From Ruegeria sp. A3M17 (GTDB taxonomy: Bacteria; Pseudomonadota; Alphaproteobacteria; Rhodobacterales; Rhodobacteraceae), in NCBI RefSeq assembly GCF_003318255.1, contig NZ_QOCF01000003.1, positions 23,729-87,728 of the forward strand: a stretch of 64,000 nucleotides of DNA, read 5' to 3'. Made by a program: the position numbers and the translations under genes. Below, piece by piece: positions 1 to 8,846 of this stretch (position 1 is its first letter; every line of letters begins with the position of its first letter). Under the pieces are notes generated by a model, which ran no database searches, had not been told where the DNA came from, and saw nothing but the letters and a program-made list of their open reading frames with translations.

Positions 1-306
1 CAGATTTGGATGGGCGCCGAAAAAACTGTTGGGCTGGTGCCCGAAGGGGATCTGACCTTGTTGTTCCCAGTTCTCAATGACAAGGATGTCAAAGCTGAGG
101 TCGTCTACGAAGGCCCAATCAACGCGCCTGTGGAAAAGGGGCAAAAACTGGCTGAGCTGGTGATCACCCCCGAAGGGTTGCCGGAAATCCGCCGCCCACT
201 GTTCGCGGCCAAAGACGTGCCTGTTGGTGGCTTCGTCGTGCGCATGAAAACCGTTGGCGGTATTGTTCTGGAAGACGTGATCGGCAATCCGCTGGAGGCG
301 ATGTGA
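1..306 (+). CDS. D-alanyl-D-alanine carboxypeptidase, C-terminal part (partial)
   Basis: The reading frame is open from base 1 (Gln-Ile-Trp-Met) and the 101 residues seen form the C-terminal beta-rich domain of PBP5-type D,D-carboxypeptidases (WMGAEKTVGLVPEGDLTLLF, then a two-sheet region ending VIGNPLEAM). The catalytic serine transpeptidase domain lies upstream of the window. Family members trim the terminal D-Ala of peptidoglycan side chains in the periplasm. The stop overlaps the GTG start of tmk by four bases, so the two are probably co-transcribed. The family is clear; the dac subtype cannot be told from this fragment. Confidence 0.82.
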   Translation, partial: QIWMGAEKTVGLVPEGDLTLLFPVLNDKDVKAEVVYEGPINAPVEKGQKLAELVITPEGLPEIRRPLFAAKDVPVGGFVVRMKTVGGIVLEDVIGNPLEAM

Positions 307-929
307 CGAAGGCAGGGTTGTTTCTGACCTTCGAGGGCATTGACGGGTCTGGAAAGTCATCACAAGCGCGCATGCTTGCCGAACATTTGCGCGGCCTCGG
401 TCACGATGTGGTTCTGACCCGCGAACCTGGAGGGTCCGCTGGCGCGGAAGAAATCCGAAGCCTCGTTTTGGAAGGTGACCCGGATCGCTGGTCTGCAGAG
501 ACAGAAATCTTGTTGTTTACGGCTGCGCGCCGGGATCATCTGGAACGCACGATCAGACCGGCGCTGGCCGAGGGTAAAGTCGTGATCTGCGACCGCTTTG
601 CCGACAGCACCCGCATGTATCAGGGCTTGTCGCGCGGCGATCTGCGGGGATTGGTCGATCAATTGCACGACCTGATGATCGGGCGCGAACCCGACATGAC
701 CGTTTTGATCGACATGGACCCCGAAACAGGGCTGTCCCGCGCCAAGGGGCGACAGGGAACAGAAGAACGGTTCGAAGATTTCGGGCTGGCTCTGCAACAA
801 CAGATGCGTGCAGGGTTTCTGGCCCTTGCGGATGAGTATTCCGACCGTTTCCGCGTGGTTGATGGCAACCGGGACATGGACAGTGTTGCACAGGATGTGA
901 CAGATATCGTTCTGCAAGCTTTGCGATAG
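303..929 (+). CDS. tmk: Thymidylate kinase
   Basis: The 208-residue protein matches dTMP kinase, which makes dTDP for DNA synthesis in the cytoplasm. It has the P-loop FEGIDGSGKSSQ at residues 10-21, the TREPGGSAGAEEIR substrate segment near 40-53 and the DRFADSTRMYQG motif near 97-108. Length is usual for the family. The start is a GTG overlapping the stop of the carboxypeptidase gene (GTGA). It is followed after seven bases by holB, a common alphaproteobacterial order (dac-tmk-holB-tatD-MBL). Confidence 0.95.
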   Translation: MTKAGLFLTFEGIDGSGKSSQARMLAEHLRGLGHDVVLTREPGGSAGAEEIRSLVLEGDPDRWSAETEILLFTAARRDHLERTIRPALAEGKVVICDRFADSTRMYQGLSRGDLRGLVDQLHDLMIGREPDMTVLIDMDPETGLSRAKGRQGTEERFEDFGLALQQQMRAGFLALADEYSDRFRVVDGNRDMDSVAQDVTDIVLQALR

Positions 930-936
930 ACGATAG

Positions 937-2058
937 ATGAGCGACGACGCCCCAACCCCGGATCAGGCACCCGGTGCCCCACACCCGCGCGAGACACTGC
1001 GCCTGTTTGGTCAGGACGCAGCAGAACAGGCTTTTCTGAGCGCCTATACCTCGGAACGTCTGCACCACGGCTGGTTGATTACCGGTCCACGTGGCGTCGG
1101 CAAGGCGACGCTGGCCTGGCGGATCGCGCGGTTTCTACTGGCAACACCTCCGACCGAGGATGACGGGCTATTTGGTGCACCGCCACCGCCCGATAGCCTT
1201 GAGATCGATCCTGAACACCCCGTCGCGCACCGTATTCAGGCCGGGGCCGAGCCCGGCTTGGCGGCAATCACCCGATCTCTGAACGATCAGGGGCGGTTGC
1301 GTAATGAGATTGTGGTTGATGATATCCGCAAGCTTGGCAAGTTCTTCGGCCTTTCCTCGACTGACGGTGGCCGTCGCGTTGTGATTGTGGATGCCGCGGA
1401 CGAGATGAATGTCAGCGCCGCCAACGCGCTGTTGAAAATGCTTGAGGAGCCCCCGGCCCGCACCACCTTGCTGCTGATCTCGCACCAACCGTCGCGTCTA
1501 CTGCCGACAATCCGGTCGCGGTGCCGGACGCTGCGCCTGTCTCCGCTAGGATCTGAGGATATGGAAGCCGCGCTGATGCAGACCGGCACAGAAATGCCGG
1601 GACAGGCGGATCATTTGGCTGCACTGGCTGCCGGGTCCGTGGGTGATGCGGTGCGCCTGATCAATCTGGGCGGGCTTGAGATTTACGCCGAGCTGATCGG
1701 CATTCTGGGCACCCTGCCCCGAATGGACCGTCAGCGCGCGTTGGCTCTGGCCGAGGCTGCTGCCCAACGTGGCGCGGCCGAGCGGTTTGAACTGTTACTG
1801 ACGTTGATCGATGTCGCCCTGTCTCGGCTTGCGCTGACCGGTGCAACCGGCGCGGCCCCGATGCCCGAAGCCGCTCCGAACGAGGCAGAGACACTTGCCC
1901 GCCTGTCGGCCTCACCGCAGCAGGCCCGCAAATGGGCGGAGGTCGCCGCGGTGATCACCGCACGTGCGCGTCATGGGCAGGCGGTGAACCTTGACCCTGC
2001 CGCTCTGGTCCTAGATACGGTGTTCAAGATACAGGAAACCGCCGGTCAGAGCAGATGA
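937..2058 (+). CDS. holB: DNA polymerase III subunit delta'
   Basis: The 373-residue AAA+ protein is the delta' subunit of the clamp loader. It carries a Walker A-like GPRGVGKAT (residues 50-58), a conserved AANALLKMLEEPP helix and the SRC-like segment IRSRCRTLRL that contacts neighbouring clamp-loader subunits. It sits between tmk and a TatD gene, overlapping the latter by four bases (ATGA). An N-terminal extension of about 25 residues rich in Pro and Asp precedes the fold. Confidence is high from motif content and neighbourhood. Confidence 0.93.
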   Translation: MSDDAPTPDQAPGAPHPRETLRLFGQDAAEQAFLSAYTSERLHHGWLITGPRGVGKATLAWRIARFLLATPPTEDDGLFGAPPPPDSLEIDPEHPVAHRIQAGAEPGLAAITRSLNDQGRLRNEIVVDDIRKLGKFFGLSSTDGGRRVVIVDAADEMNVSAANALLKMLEEPPARTTLLLISHQPSRLLPTIRSRCRTLRLSPLGSEDMEAALMQTGTEMPGQADHLAALAAGSVGDAVRLINLGGLEIYAELIGILGTLPRMDRQRALALAEAAAQRGAAERFELLLTLIDVALSRLALTGATGAAPMPEAAPNEAETLARLSASPQQARKWAEVAAVITARARHGQAVNLDPAALVLDTVFKIQETAGQSR

Positions 2059-2861
2059 GCAATACGCCCGAAATCACCGACAGCCATTGCCATCTGGACT
2101 TCCCCGATTTCGAAGGTCAGCTGGATCAAATTATCACCAACGCAACCGAAGCCGGTGTGACCCGCATGGTGACCATCTGCACGCGCTTGCGGAATGAACC
2201 AACCGTCCGCGCCATCGCCGAGGCCCACGCGCCCGTCTTCTACGCTGCCGGCACCCACCCGATGAGCGCGGCTGATGAGCCGATGGCATCGGTCGACGAA
2301 CTCGTCGCCTTGTCCCGGCATCCCAAATTTGTAGGCATCGGCGAAACCGGACTGGATTATCACTATACCGCCGACAGCGCGGCGGTGCAGAAGCAATCCT
2401 TGCGGGTGCATATTGAGGCCGCCCAACGCACTGGCCTGCCTTTGATCATTCACGCCCGTGCCGCCGATGACGACATGGCGCGCATTCTGGCCGAGGAACA
2501 CCGCAACGCGCCTTATTCCTGCGTGATGCACTGCTTTTCATCCTCTGCCGAACTAGCCAAAGCTGCCCTTGAACAGGGGTTCTATTTGTCGATGTCCGGC
2601 ATCGCGGCCTTCCCCAAAAGCCAGGAGTTACGCGATATCTTTGCCAGCGTCCCGGTCGACCGCATCCTTGTTGAAACCGACGCGCCATACCTGGCCCCAC
2701 CCCCGTATCGCGGCAAGCGGAACGAGCCCGCCTACACCGCCCACACCGCCCGCAAAGGTGCCGAGGTGTTTGAGATGGGCTACGCCGAATTCGCGGCGCA
2801 GACGCAGGCAAATTTTGACCGGTTGTTCACCAAGGCCGCGACCTACAAGGCGGCTGCATGA
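2055..2861 (+). CDS. TatD family metal-dependent hydrolase (DNase)
   Basis: This 268-residue TIM-barrel amidohydrolase-like protein shows DSHCHLDFP at residues 9-17 (metal-binding HxH), GETGLDYHY near 96, HARAADDDM with a metal His near 134, VMHCFSS near 158 and VETDAPYLAP near 206. TatD proteins are Mg-dependent 3' exonucleases or deoxyribonucleases. Its start overlaps the holB stop and its stop overlaps the start of the next gene (both ATGA), so translation is probably coupled through this operon. Confidence 0.92.
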   Translation: MSNTPEITDSHCHLDFPDFEGQLDQIITNATEAGVTRMVTICTRLRNEPTVRAIAEAHAPVFYAAGTHPMSAADEPMASVDELVALSRHPKFVGIGETGLDYHYTADSAAVQKQSLRVHIEAAQRTGLPLIIHARAADDDMARILAEEHRNAPYSCVMHCFSSSAELAKAALEQGFYLSMSGIAAFPKSQELRDIFASVPVDRILVETDAPYLAPPPYRGKRNEPAYTAHTARKGAEVFEMGYAEFAAQTQANFDRLFTKAATYKAAA

Positions 2862-3655
2862 CCGAGTTGCGATGCACGATTCTGGGCTGCGGATCTTCCG
2901 GCGGCGTCCCCCGGCTGGGCGGGCATTGGGGCGATTGCGACCCCAAGAACCCCAAGAATATCCGCCGCCGCTGTTCGATGCTGGTGGAACGTGACGGCCC
3001 GGACGGTACAACTTCGGTGCTGATCGACACCTCCCCTGACATGCGCAGCCAATTGCTCGACAGCGGGACCGGGCGTCTGGATGGGGTGATCTACACCCAT
3101 TCGCACGCCGATCACGTCCACGGTATCGATGACCTGCGCATGATCGTGTTCAATATGCGCGAGCGGGTGCCCGTGTGGGCCGATGGCGACACGCAGAACG
3201 CCTTGCTGGGACGGTTCGGCTACGCCTTTGTCCAGCCCGAAGGATCACCCTACCCGCCGATCCTTGACCTGAAGTCCATCGACGGTCCGTTCGAGGTGGA
3301 CGGCCCCGGCGGCCCGATCCCGTTCCATCCATTCAAGGTCAATCACGGCTCGATCGACTCGCTTGGTTTCCGGATGGGTAATCTAGCGTACCTGCCGGAC
3401 GTGGCGGAAATCTACGACGACGCCTGGTCGATGATGGAAGGGTTGGATTGCCTGGTGATCGACGCGCTGCGTCGGAAACCTCACCCGACCCATGCGCATC
3501 TGGAAAGGACGCTGGGCTGGATCGAACAACTGAACCCCAAGCGCGCGGTCCTGACCAACATGCATATCGACCTGGACTATGCCACGGTCGAGGCGGAAAC
3601 CGCCGACTACATCACTCCTGCCTATGACGGAATGGTGATCCATCAGGCGCTCTAA
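2858..3655 (+). CDS. MBL-fold metallohydrolase, PhnP-like
   Basis: The 265-residue protein is a metallo-beta-lactamase fold hydrolase with the GCGSSGGVPRLG opening of the PhnP/ElaC-like group and the dimetal motif THSHADHVHGID (near 75-86). Asp-rich and His-containing later motifs (YLPDVAE, LTNMHIDLDY) are present. PhnP is a cyclic phosphate phosphodiesterase of phosphonate use, but no phn gene is nearby and this operon position after tatD is common in alphaproteobacteria, so the substrate here is not established. The start overlaps tatD by four bases. Confidence 0.85.
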   Translation: MTELRCTILGCGSSGGVPRLGGHWGDCDPKNPKNIRRRCSMLVERDGPDGTTSVLIDTSPDMRSQLLDSGTGRLDGVIYTHSHADHVHGIDDLRMIVFNMRERVPVWADGDTQNALLGRFGYAFVQPEGSPYPPILDLKSIDGPFEVDGPGGPIPFHPFKVNHGSIDSLGFRMGNLAYLPDVAEIYDDAWSMMEGLDCLVIDALRRKPHPTHAHLERTLGWIEQLNPKRAVLTNMHIDLDYATVEAETADYITPAYDGMVIHQAL

Positions 3656-3718
3656 GACCCCACGCAACCGATCTGGGACGCAGCAATCTTGTGTCGGCCC
3701 AGCCTGCAAAGCGGTGCC

Positions 3719-4651
3719 ATGCTTCAAAGTCTGATCGACGTCATTCTACCGGTTTTCCTCGTGATCGGAGCAGGTTATGCCTCGACCCGGTTGGGGTATT
3801 TCAAGGAAATTCACATCGATGGGTTGATGAAGTTCACCCAGGGCTTTGCAATCCCATGCCTTCTATTCCTTGCAATCTCGCATCTGGATCTAAGCGCCAG
3901 TTTTGATCCCCGGCTTCTGGTCAGCTTCTACTCAGCAGCTGGCCTGTGTTTCACTGCTGGTCTATTCGGTGCGCGGTTTATCTTTGGCCGGGATTGGGAA
4001 GATTGCGTCGCCATCGGGTTTTGCTGTCTGTTCTCGAACTCTGTTCTTTTGGGACTGCCGATTACCGAACGCGCCTATGGCCCCGAAAACCTGACCGGCA
4101 ACTATGCGATCATCGCCTTCCATTCGCCCTTTTGCTACGGCGTTGGAATCACGGTGATGGAGGTTATTCGAAATCGCGGCCAAGGTGGGCATCGCATGGT
4201 CAAATCCATCTTGTCGGCCATGTTCCGCAACGCACTGATCCTTGGCATCGCGCTGGGTTTTGCCGTGAACCTGTCAGGTATTGGCATACCTGCGGTCGTG
4301 GACGAAGCTCTGGGCCTTGTGACACGCGCCGCCCTGCCCGGGGCGCTGTTCGCGCTTGGCGGAGTGCTTGTGAAATACAAGCCCGAAGGTGACCTGCGCG
4401 CCATCGCCTTTGTCTGCGCGATATCACTGATGCTGCATCCCAGTCTTGTCTGGTTATTCGGCTCAACAGTTGGTCTGCCGCAGGACCTGTTCCGCTCGGG
4501 CGTGCTGACGGCAGCGATGGCACCCGGCTTCAATGCTTACATCTTTGCCAATATGTACGGACGGGCAAAACGGGTCGCGGCCTCGTCCGTTCTGGTCGGA
4601 ACCGGCGTTTCGATCCTGACAGTCTGGCTTTGGCTGACATTATTGGGATAG
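3719..4651 (+). CDS. AEC family transporter (auxin efflux carrier-like)
   Basis: The 310-residue product is an integral membrane protein with about ten hydrophobic segments. It opens with MLQSLIDVILPVFLVIGAGY, typical of the AEC family, which exports small organic acids. The ATG at 3719 is chosen over a TTG at 3689 because the family signature starts there. It lies 63 bases after the MBL gene and may belong to the same transcript. The substrate cannot be inferred from sequence or context. Confidence 0.82.
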   Translation: MLQSLIDVILPVFLVIGAGYASTRLGYFKEIHIDGLMKFTQGFAIPCLLFLAISHLDLSASFDPRLLVSFYSAAGLCFTAGLFGARFIFGRDWEDCVAIGFCCLFSNSVLLGLPITERAYGPENLTGNYAIIAFHSPFCYGVGITVMEVIRNRGQGGHRMVKSILSAMFRNALILGIALGFAVNLSGIGIPAVVDEALGLVTRAALPGALFALGGVLVKYKPEGDLRAIAFVCAISLMLHPSLVWLFGSTVGLPQDLFRSGVLTAAMAPGFNAYIFANMYGRAKRVAASSVLVGTGVSILTVWLWLTLLG

Positions 4652-4721
4652 CGTGACGTCCCACGGATTGACTTTGCACCAGCCGGACACACCTAACTGA
4701 AGAGCCATAGGATACTCTTAT

Positions 4722-5420
4722 ATGCCGCACGCCCTGATCGTCGCCCACGGCCAACCCTCGGACCCGGCCCCTGCCGAAGCGGCGCTAGCTTCCTATGCGG
4801 CAGAGGTCGATGCATATTGCGATGGCGTCAGCGTTCAATCAGTTACTCTTGCAGCACCAGGAATGCTGGAGGCTCGATTGGATGAACTGCCCGACGACAC
4901 TGTCATCTATCCCCTTTTCATGGCCAACGGGTGGTTCGTGACGAGTGCGCTGCCCAAGCGTCTGGATGATAGAAATATCCAAATTCTGGACCCGCTGGGC
5001 GTTGACCCTAAACTCCCCGCTTTGGCTGCGGGCGCGTTGCAGGATACGCTGTTGGGCAAGGGGTGGGACGCGGACAAAACGGATCTGGTTTTGGCGGCTC
5101 ACGGATCGGGCCGCAGCCGCAATCCATCAGCTGTCGCCATTGAGTTTTCTATGGAATTGGCCGCGTGCGTGACCTTCCAATCCATCCGCGTCGGTTTTGT
5201 GGAAGAGGCCCCATCCATTGCCGAGGCCGCGACCGGGGCTGGCGATCAATCTCTGTGCTTGCCCTTCTTTGCCTGCACCGGCGGGCATGTTTTGGAGGAC
5301 GTGCCGCAGAAACTGGAGCGAGCGCGGTTCAAAGGCCGCTTGATGCCGGTTGTCGGAGAACTTTCCCCGATCAAACGCCATATTGCGGGGACTCTGACAC
5401 GGGCTTTTGCGCTGGGTTAA
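4722..5420 (+). CDS. CbiX/SirB-like sirohydrochlorin chelatase family protein
   Basis: The 232-residue protein has two related halves, each beginning with an AHG motif (LIVAHGQPS near residue 8, LAAHGSGRSRNP near 126), as in the long CbiX chelatases that insert Co or Fe into sirohydrochlorin. The second half keeps a further conserved His in GGHVLED, while the matching place in the first half reads ANGWFV, so only the C-terminal half seems to carry the full His pair. It stands alone, with no cobalamin or sirohaem gene next to it, so its substrate is open. Confidence 0.75.
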   Translation: MPHALIVAHGQPSDPAPAEAALASYAAEVDAYCDGVSVQSVTLAAPGMLEARLDELPDDTVIYPLFMANGWFVTSALPKRLDDRNIQILDPLGVDPKLPALAAGALQDTLLGKGWDADKTDLVLAAHGSGRSRNPSAVAIEFSMELAACVTFQSIRVGFVEEAPSIAEAATGAGDQSLCLPFFACTGGHVLEDVPQKLERARFKGRLMPVVGELSPIKRHIAGTLTRAFALG

Positions 5421-5451
5421 CTTAAATACCCGCCCCGCGCGGATTTAGAAG

Positions 5452-6462
5452 TCATTGCGAACTAGCCGGTTTCAGTCCAGAGGCCGCAAGTGCCGAGTAC
5501 AGACAATGCCGCGACCGCCCCTGCCGCTTTGCCTCGTATAGTGCCTGATCGGCTGCATTCAGCAGTTCTGCCGCGTCCGGCGTGCCGAACTGCGTGGACA
5601 AGGCCGTTCCGATGCTGGCTGAAATCTTGCACGGGGCACCCTGAAACATCATGGGTTGGCATAGCCTGCTGATCAGGCGCCCAGCTATGTCAGTCAGGAC
5701 ACTTTCGTCGACCAGACCTTTAAAAATGATGACAAACTCATCACCACCGATCCGGGCGACCGTGTCCTCATTTCGTGTCTCTTCCTCCATAATGCGCGCG
5801 GCCTGTTGCAACACAAAGTCCCCCGCCGCATGGCCAAGGCGGTCGTTGACACTTTTGAAGAAATCCAGGTCCAAATGCATAAGCGCGAAGACGGAATTAC
5901 CCGAGATCAGGTGGCCAAGAACCACATCCATCGCGCGGCGGTTTTTCAACCCCGTCAACATGTCTGTCACCGCCTGTTCTTCAGCGGCCAGCATAGCTCC
6001 CTGCAGTCGCAGGTTCAGTGAGCGAGATGCCTCCATCGCGGCTGTTTTCGCCTCAACCAGATACAGCAGTTCAATCGCCAGATCCGTGCCAGAGAAATCC
6101 GCGCTGGTCAGGGCGTAGTCACGAACTGCATCCAGTATCGAAATCCCGAAGGACAGGTTGATGATGGCCCCGTTCCCCTTTGGCAAGGGCGCGATTAGCC
6201 CGGTCAGCGCGGTCCGGGGTTCATCGTGAAATTTCAGATGCACTTTGCCACCGGCCAGAGACAGCAGCCCAGCAATCGTTGTAACTGTTCGTGGCCGAAC
6301 CAGTTCAAAGACATCCAAAAAGCCTCGCCCCCGCATCGGGTGACCCGGGCGAAGCTTTTGTAACGTCGGCCCGGCATTCACGATCCTGCCCTGATCATCC
6401 ACCATCACGAACATGGGGCATAGCGTGTCCAAAAGAGCCGAGAGTTCAGAGGTTTGCATCAT
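5452..6462 (-). CDS. Diguanylate cyclase with H-NOX-associated (HNOBA-like) sensor domain
   Basis: The 336-residue protein has an N-terminal HNOBA/PAS-like domain (about 5-115; segments VDDQGRIVNAGPTL and VFELVRPR are typical), a helical linker (about 115-165) and a GGDEF domain. The GGDEF signature RIGGDEFVIIF (239-243) is intact and an inhibitory RxxD site (RNED, 230-233) sits five residues before it, so c-di-GMP synthesis with product inhibition is expected. It starts four bases inside the upstream H-NOX-like gene (ATGA), indicating a tightly coupled sensor/effector pair. No membrane segment is seen. Confidence 0.9.
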   Translation of the reverse strand: MMQTSELSALLDTLCPMFVMVDDQGRIVNAGPTLQKLRPGHPMRGRGFLDVFELVRPRTVTTIAGLLSLAGGKVHLKFHDEPRTALTGLIAPLPKGNGAIINLSFGISILDAVRDYALTSADFSGTDLAIELLYLVEAKTAAMEASRSLNLRLQGAMLAAEEQAVTDMLTGLKNRRAMDVVLGHLISGNSVFALMHLDLDFFKSVNDRLGHAAGDFVLQQAARIMEEETRNEDTVARIGGDEFVIIFKGLVDESVLTDIAGRLISRLCQPMMFQGAPCKISASIGTALSTQFGTPDAAELLNAADQALYEAKRQGRSRHCLYSALAASGLKPASSQ

Positions 6463-7046
6463 GATTTGCGTGCCCCCAGATCGAAATGACGCCCTTCGGC
6501 GAACGCGCTTTCGATCAGAACGATCGTGATGACCTCAGCGTCGCCCTGCGACCCTTCATGCGACAGCATAGCCAATGCACCATAGTCATCCGCTATTGCC
6601 CGCAATACGCCCACCATCACGCTGGAATATCCCGGCAGGCCAGGATAGCAGTGCAGATGATATTCTGCTGGTGACACCTCGCGCAGTTCCAGAATCGGCA
6701 GGCGCAGATCGGAAACCGCAAGTCGGGCGCGATCTGACAAGTCATCCAGTGAGTGCAGAAACTCGACATATGTCACACCGCCGAACCGAAGCAGTCGGCG
6801 CAAATCTTCCATATTGGGGTGCGACACCAGATAGGTTCCGAGATCCTCCAGTATCTCGGCCCGTGGGCGATTCAGGTCAGCACATAGCGCGTCCAAAACC
6901 TTCGCGGTCATGGCGTCGTCATAAAGCAGCATTGCCTCAAACTCGGCAAAACCCAGGCCCGCAGCCTCGGTCACGCGCAGCCAGCAGGGTTGTCCATAAG
7001 TCGCGCAAACAAATGACTGTATTGCCCGATTGATCAGACCATGCAT
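6459..7046 (-). CDS. H-NOX (HNOB) domain protein lacking the haem-ligand residues
   Basis: The 195-residue protein matches H-NOX from its start (MHGLINRAIQSFVCATYG) to its end. Aligned by eye to soluble guanylate cyclase beta, the place of the proximal haem His (LDALHDH, His105) reads LDDLSDR, Ser104. The YxSxR propionate motif reads C-Y-P-G-L (133-137), losing Tyr, Ser and Arg. A His occurs six residues earlier (FLHSLD) but in another helical register. The ATG at 7046 has GGGG seven bases upstream, and a TTG at 7058 is less likely. It is coupled to the diguanylate cyclase gene, so it probably still signals, perhaps without NO-haem chemistry. Confidence 0.85.
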   Translation of the reverse strand: MHGLINRAIQSFVCATYGQPCWLRVTEAAGLGFAEFEAMLLYDDAMTAKVLDALCADLNRPRAEILEDLGTYLVSHPNMEDLRRLLRFGGVTYVEFLHSLDDLSDRARLAVSDLRLPILELREVSPAEYHLHCYPGLPGYSSVMVGVLRAIADDYGALAMLSHEGSQGDAEVITIVLIESAFAEGRHFDLGARKS

Positions 7047-7166
7047 GAGATGCCCCAAATTGGTTACACCCCAATCTGCTCAGATAATCCTTAACAAATA
7101 GCCAAAAAACACGATGCGTTGATGGCAATTCGACAGAGACTCAATCTGGAAGTCATTGTTGTTACA

Positions 7167-8726
7167 TTAGAAATCCGTCGGCGCGCCACCTTCGGCCTTT
7201 CGGCGGGCAACAAAATCCTCCAACTCTTCGCGAATCCCGTCATCTATCGGCGGGGGCTCAAAGCTGGTTACGATTTCCTTGAACATGTGGTGGGCGCGCT
7301 CGGCTGTCCAGATGCCACCAGCCACGTCCCAACCTTCATAGTTTTTCCAATCGCTCAGGAACGGCTGATAGAACGCGGTCGTGTAGCGGTCCTGGGTGTG
7401 CTGAATACCAAAGAAATGGCCATCGTTCCCAACGGCCTTGATCGCATCCAGCGCGATTTCGTCCGGGCCTGTCGCTGTGATCTCGGGCTGCATGTATCGC
7501 TGGATTTGCTGCAGAATTTCACAATCCATAATGAATTTTTCGGGGCTCGCAATCAGCCCGCCCTCAAGCCATCCGGCCGCGTGATACACCATGTTGGTAC
7601 CCGACTGCACAGCAGCCCAAAGTGAGTTCGACGTCTCCCACACAGCTTGCCCATCCGGTACGTTCGCCGCACACACGCCCGAAGACCGCATCGGCAAACC
7701 ATAGTATCTTGCCATTTGGCCGGTCATCTGGGTTGAGCGCATATATTCGGGCGTTCCAAACGCAGGTGCGCCAGATTTCATGTCAACGTTGGACGTGAAC
7801 GTCCCGATAACACAGGGAATTCCCGGCCGGACATATTGGAACAGCGCAATTGCGCACAGCGCCTCGGCCAAGGATTGCGCAACCGCACCGGCCATCGTAA
7901 CGGGCGCCATCGCACCGGCCAATGTGAACGGCGTCACGACAATTGCTTGCCCGCGCCGCGCAAGGCGTAGGCAACCGTCAATCATCGGGTGATCGTGTTT
8001 CAACGGTGAGGTCGAGTTGATGTTGGTATACATCCGCGGGGTCGCTTCGAACTCTTCATGGCTGTGACCCCCAGCGATCCGCACCATTTCCATCACGTCC
8101 TCGACGCGTTCCTTGCCCAGCGAATAGGCATGCATCGCCTTGTCGGTCAGCGTCAGCTTGTCATAGAGCACGTCCAGATGTCGGACGCTGGCGTGGATGT
8201 CGACCGGTTCGACCGGATAGCCCCCCGCAAAGTGGATACAGTTGAAATACTGAGTCAGCTTCAGCAGATTCCGGCACATCTCGCGATTGCCGGCTACCTT
8301 GGTGCCGATCTCAAGATCCCAGTAATTCGGCGGAGAGGACACGTTCCCGAACAGCAGGGTTTTGCCACCAACCTCAATCGTCTTGTCAGGATTTCGCGGA
8401 GTGATCGTGAACTTTGACGGCGCTTTGGCCACCATTTCCATTACAAAGTCACGACCCATACGAACGTTGTCGCCATTGATCGTACAGCCGGCCTCTTTCA
8501 AGATACCGAGGGCTTCTTCGTTGTAGAACTCGATTCCGATCTCTTCGAGGATGCGCATGGCCCCCTCGTGGATCGCTTCGATTCCAGCTTGGTCCAGCGG
8601 TTCGGTGGGTTTGTCGGTATTGATCGGCGGGTTCCACGGCATTTGGTCGATCACCGCGCTGCCCCTGCGCGCCGCCGCACCTGCCCGTCCCCCTCCGCGC
8701 CGTTTGCGAGTCTGTGTGTCAGCCAT
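7167..8726 (-). CDS. Trimethylamine methyltransferase (MttB) superfamily protein, non-pyrrolysine
   Basis: The 519-residue product belongs to the MttB superfamily (PF06253 type), with an N-terminal LDQAGIEAIHEGAMRILEEI segment and the central barrel. No in-frame TAG is present, so it belongs to the large group without pyrrolysine, some of which demethylate glycine betaine or other quaternary amines to a corrinoid protein. No corrinoid protein or activase gene is adjacent. The ATG at 8726 follows GGAGGG five bases upstream and is preferred over the longer frame from 8798. A basic RKRRGGGRAG tract lies at the N-terminus. The substrate is unknown. Confidence 0.82.
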   Translation of the reverse strand: MADTQTRKRRGGGRAGAAARRGSAVIDQMPWNPPINTDKPTEPLDQAGIEAIHEGAMRILEEIGIEFYNEEALGILKEAGCTINGDNVRMGRDFVMEMVAKAPSKFTITPRNPDKTIEVGGKTLLFGNVSSPPNYWDLEIGTKVAGNREMCRNLLKLTQYFNCIHFAGGYPVEPVDIHASVRHLDVLYDKLTLTDKAMHAYSLGKERVEDVMEMVRIAGGHSHEEFEATPRMYTNINSTSPLKHDHPMIDGCLRLARRGQAIVVTPFTLAGAMAPVTMAGAVAQSLAEALCAIALFQYVRPGIPCVIGTFTSNVDMKSGAPAFGTPEYMRSTQMTGQMARYYGLPMRSSGVCAANVPDGQAVWETSNSLWAAVQSGTNMVYHAAGWLEGGLIASPEKFIMDCEILQQIQRYMQPEITATGPDEIALDAIKAVGNDGHFFGIQHTQDRYTTAFYQPFLSDWKNYEGWDVAGGIWTAERAHHMFKEIVTSFEPPPIDDGIREELEDFVARRKAEGGAPTDF

Positions 8727-8846
8727 TGGATCCCTCCGGAACTTGCTTTCATCAAGCAAGCCCGGAAGTCGGCCCAGTGGCCGCTCTGTCTGCGACAAGG
8801 TTTGTCGGTTTTATTACTTGGACAGTCGAATTCAGCCGAAGCTGGA

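Noticed and set aside
7167..8726. Pyrrolysine-containing trimethylamine methyltransferase
   Set aside because: No in-frame TAG interrupts the gene, so the pyrrolysine type is excluded.
8793..8812. CGACAA/TTGTCG stem followed by TTTT on the plus strand
   Set aside because: No plus-strand gene ends here, the stem is only six pairs, and on the minus strand the T tract would precede the stem.
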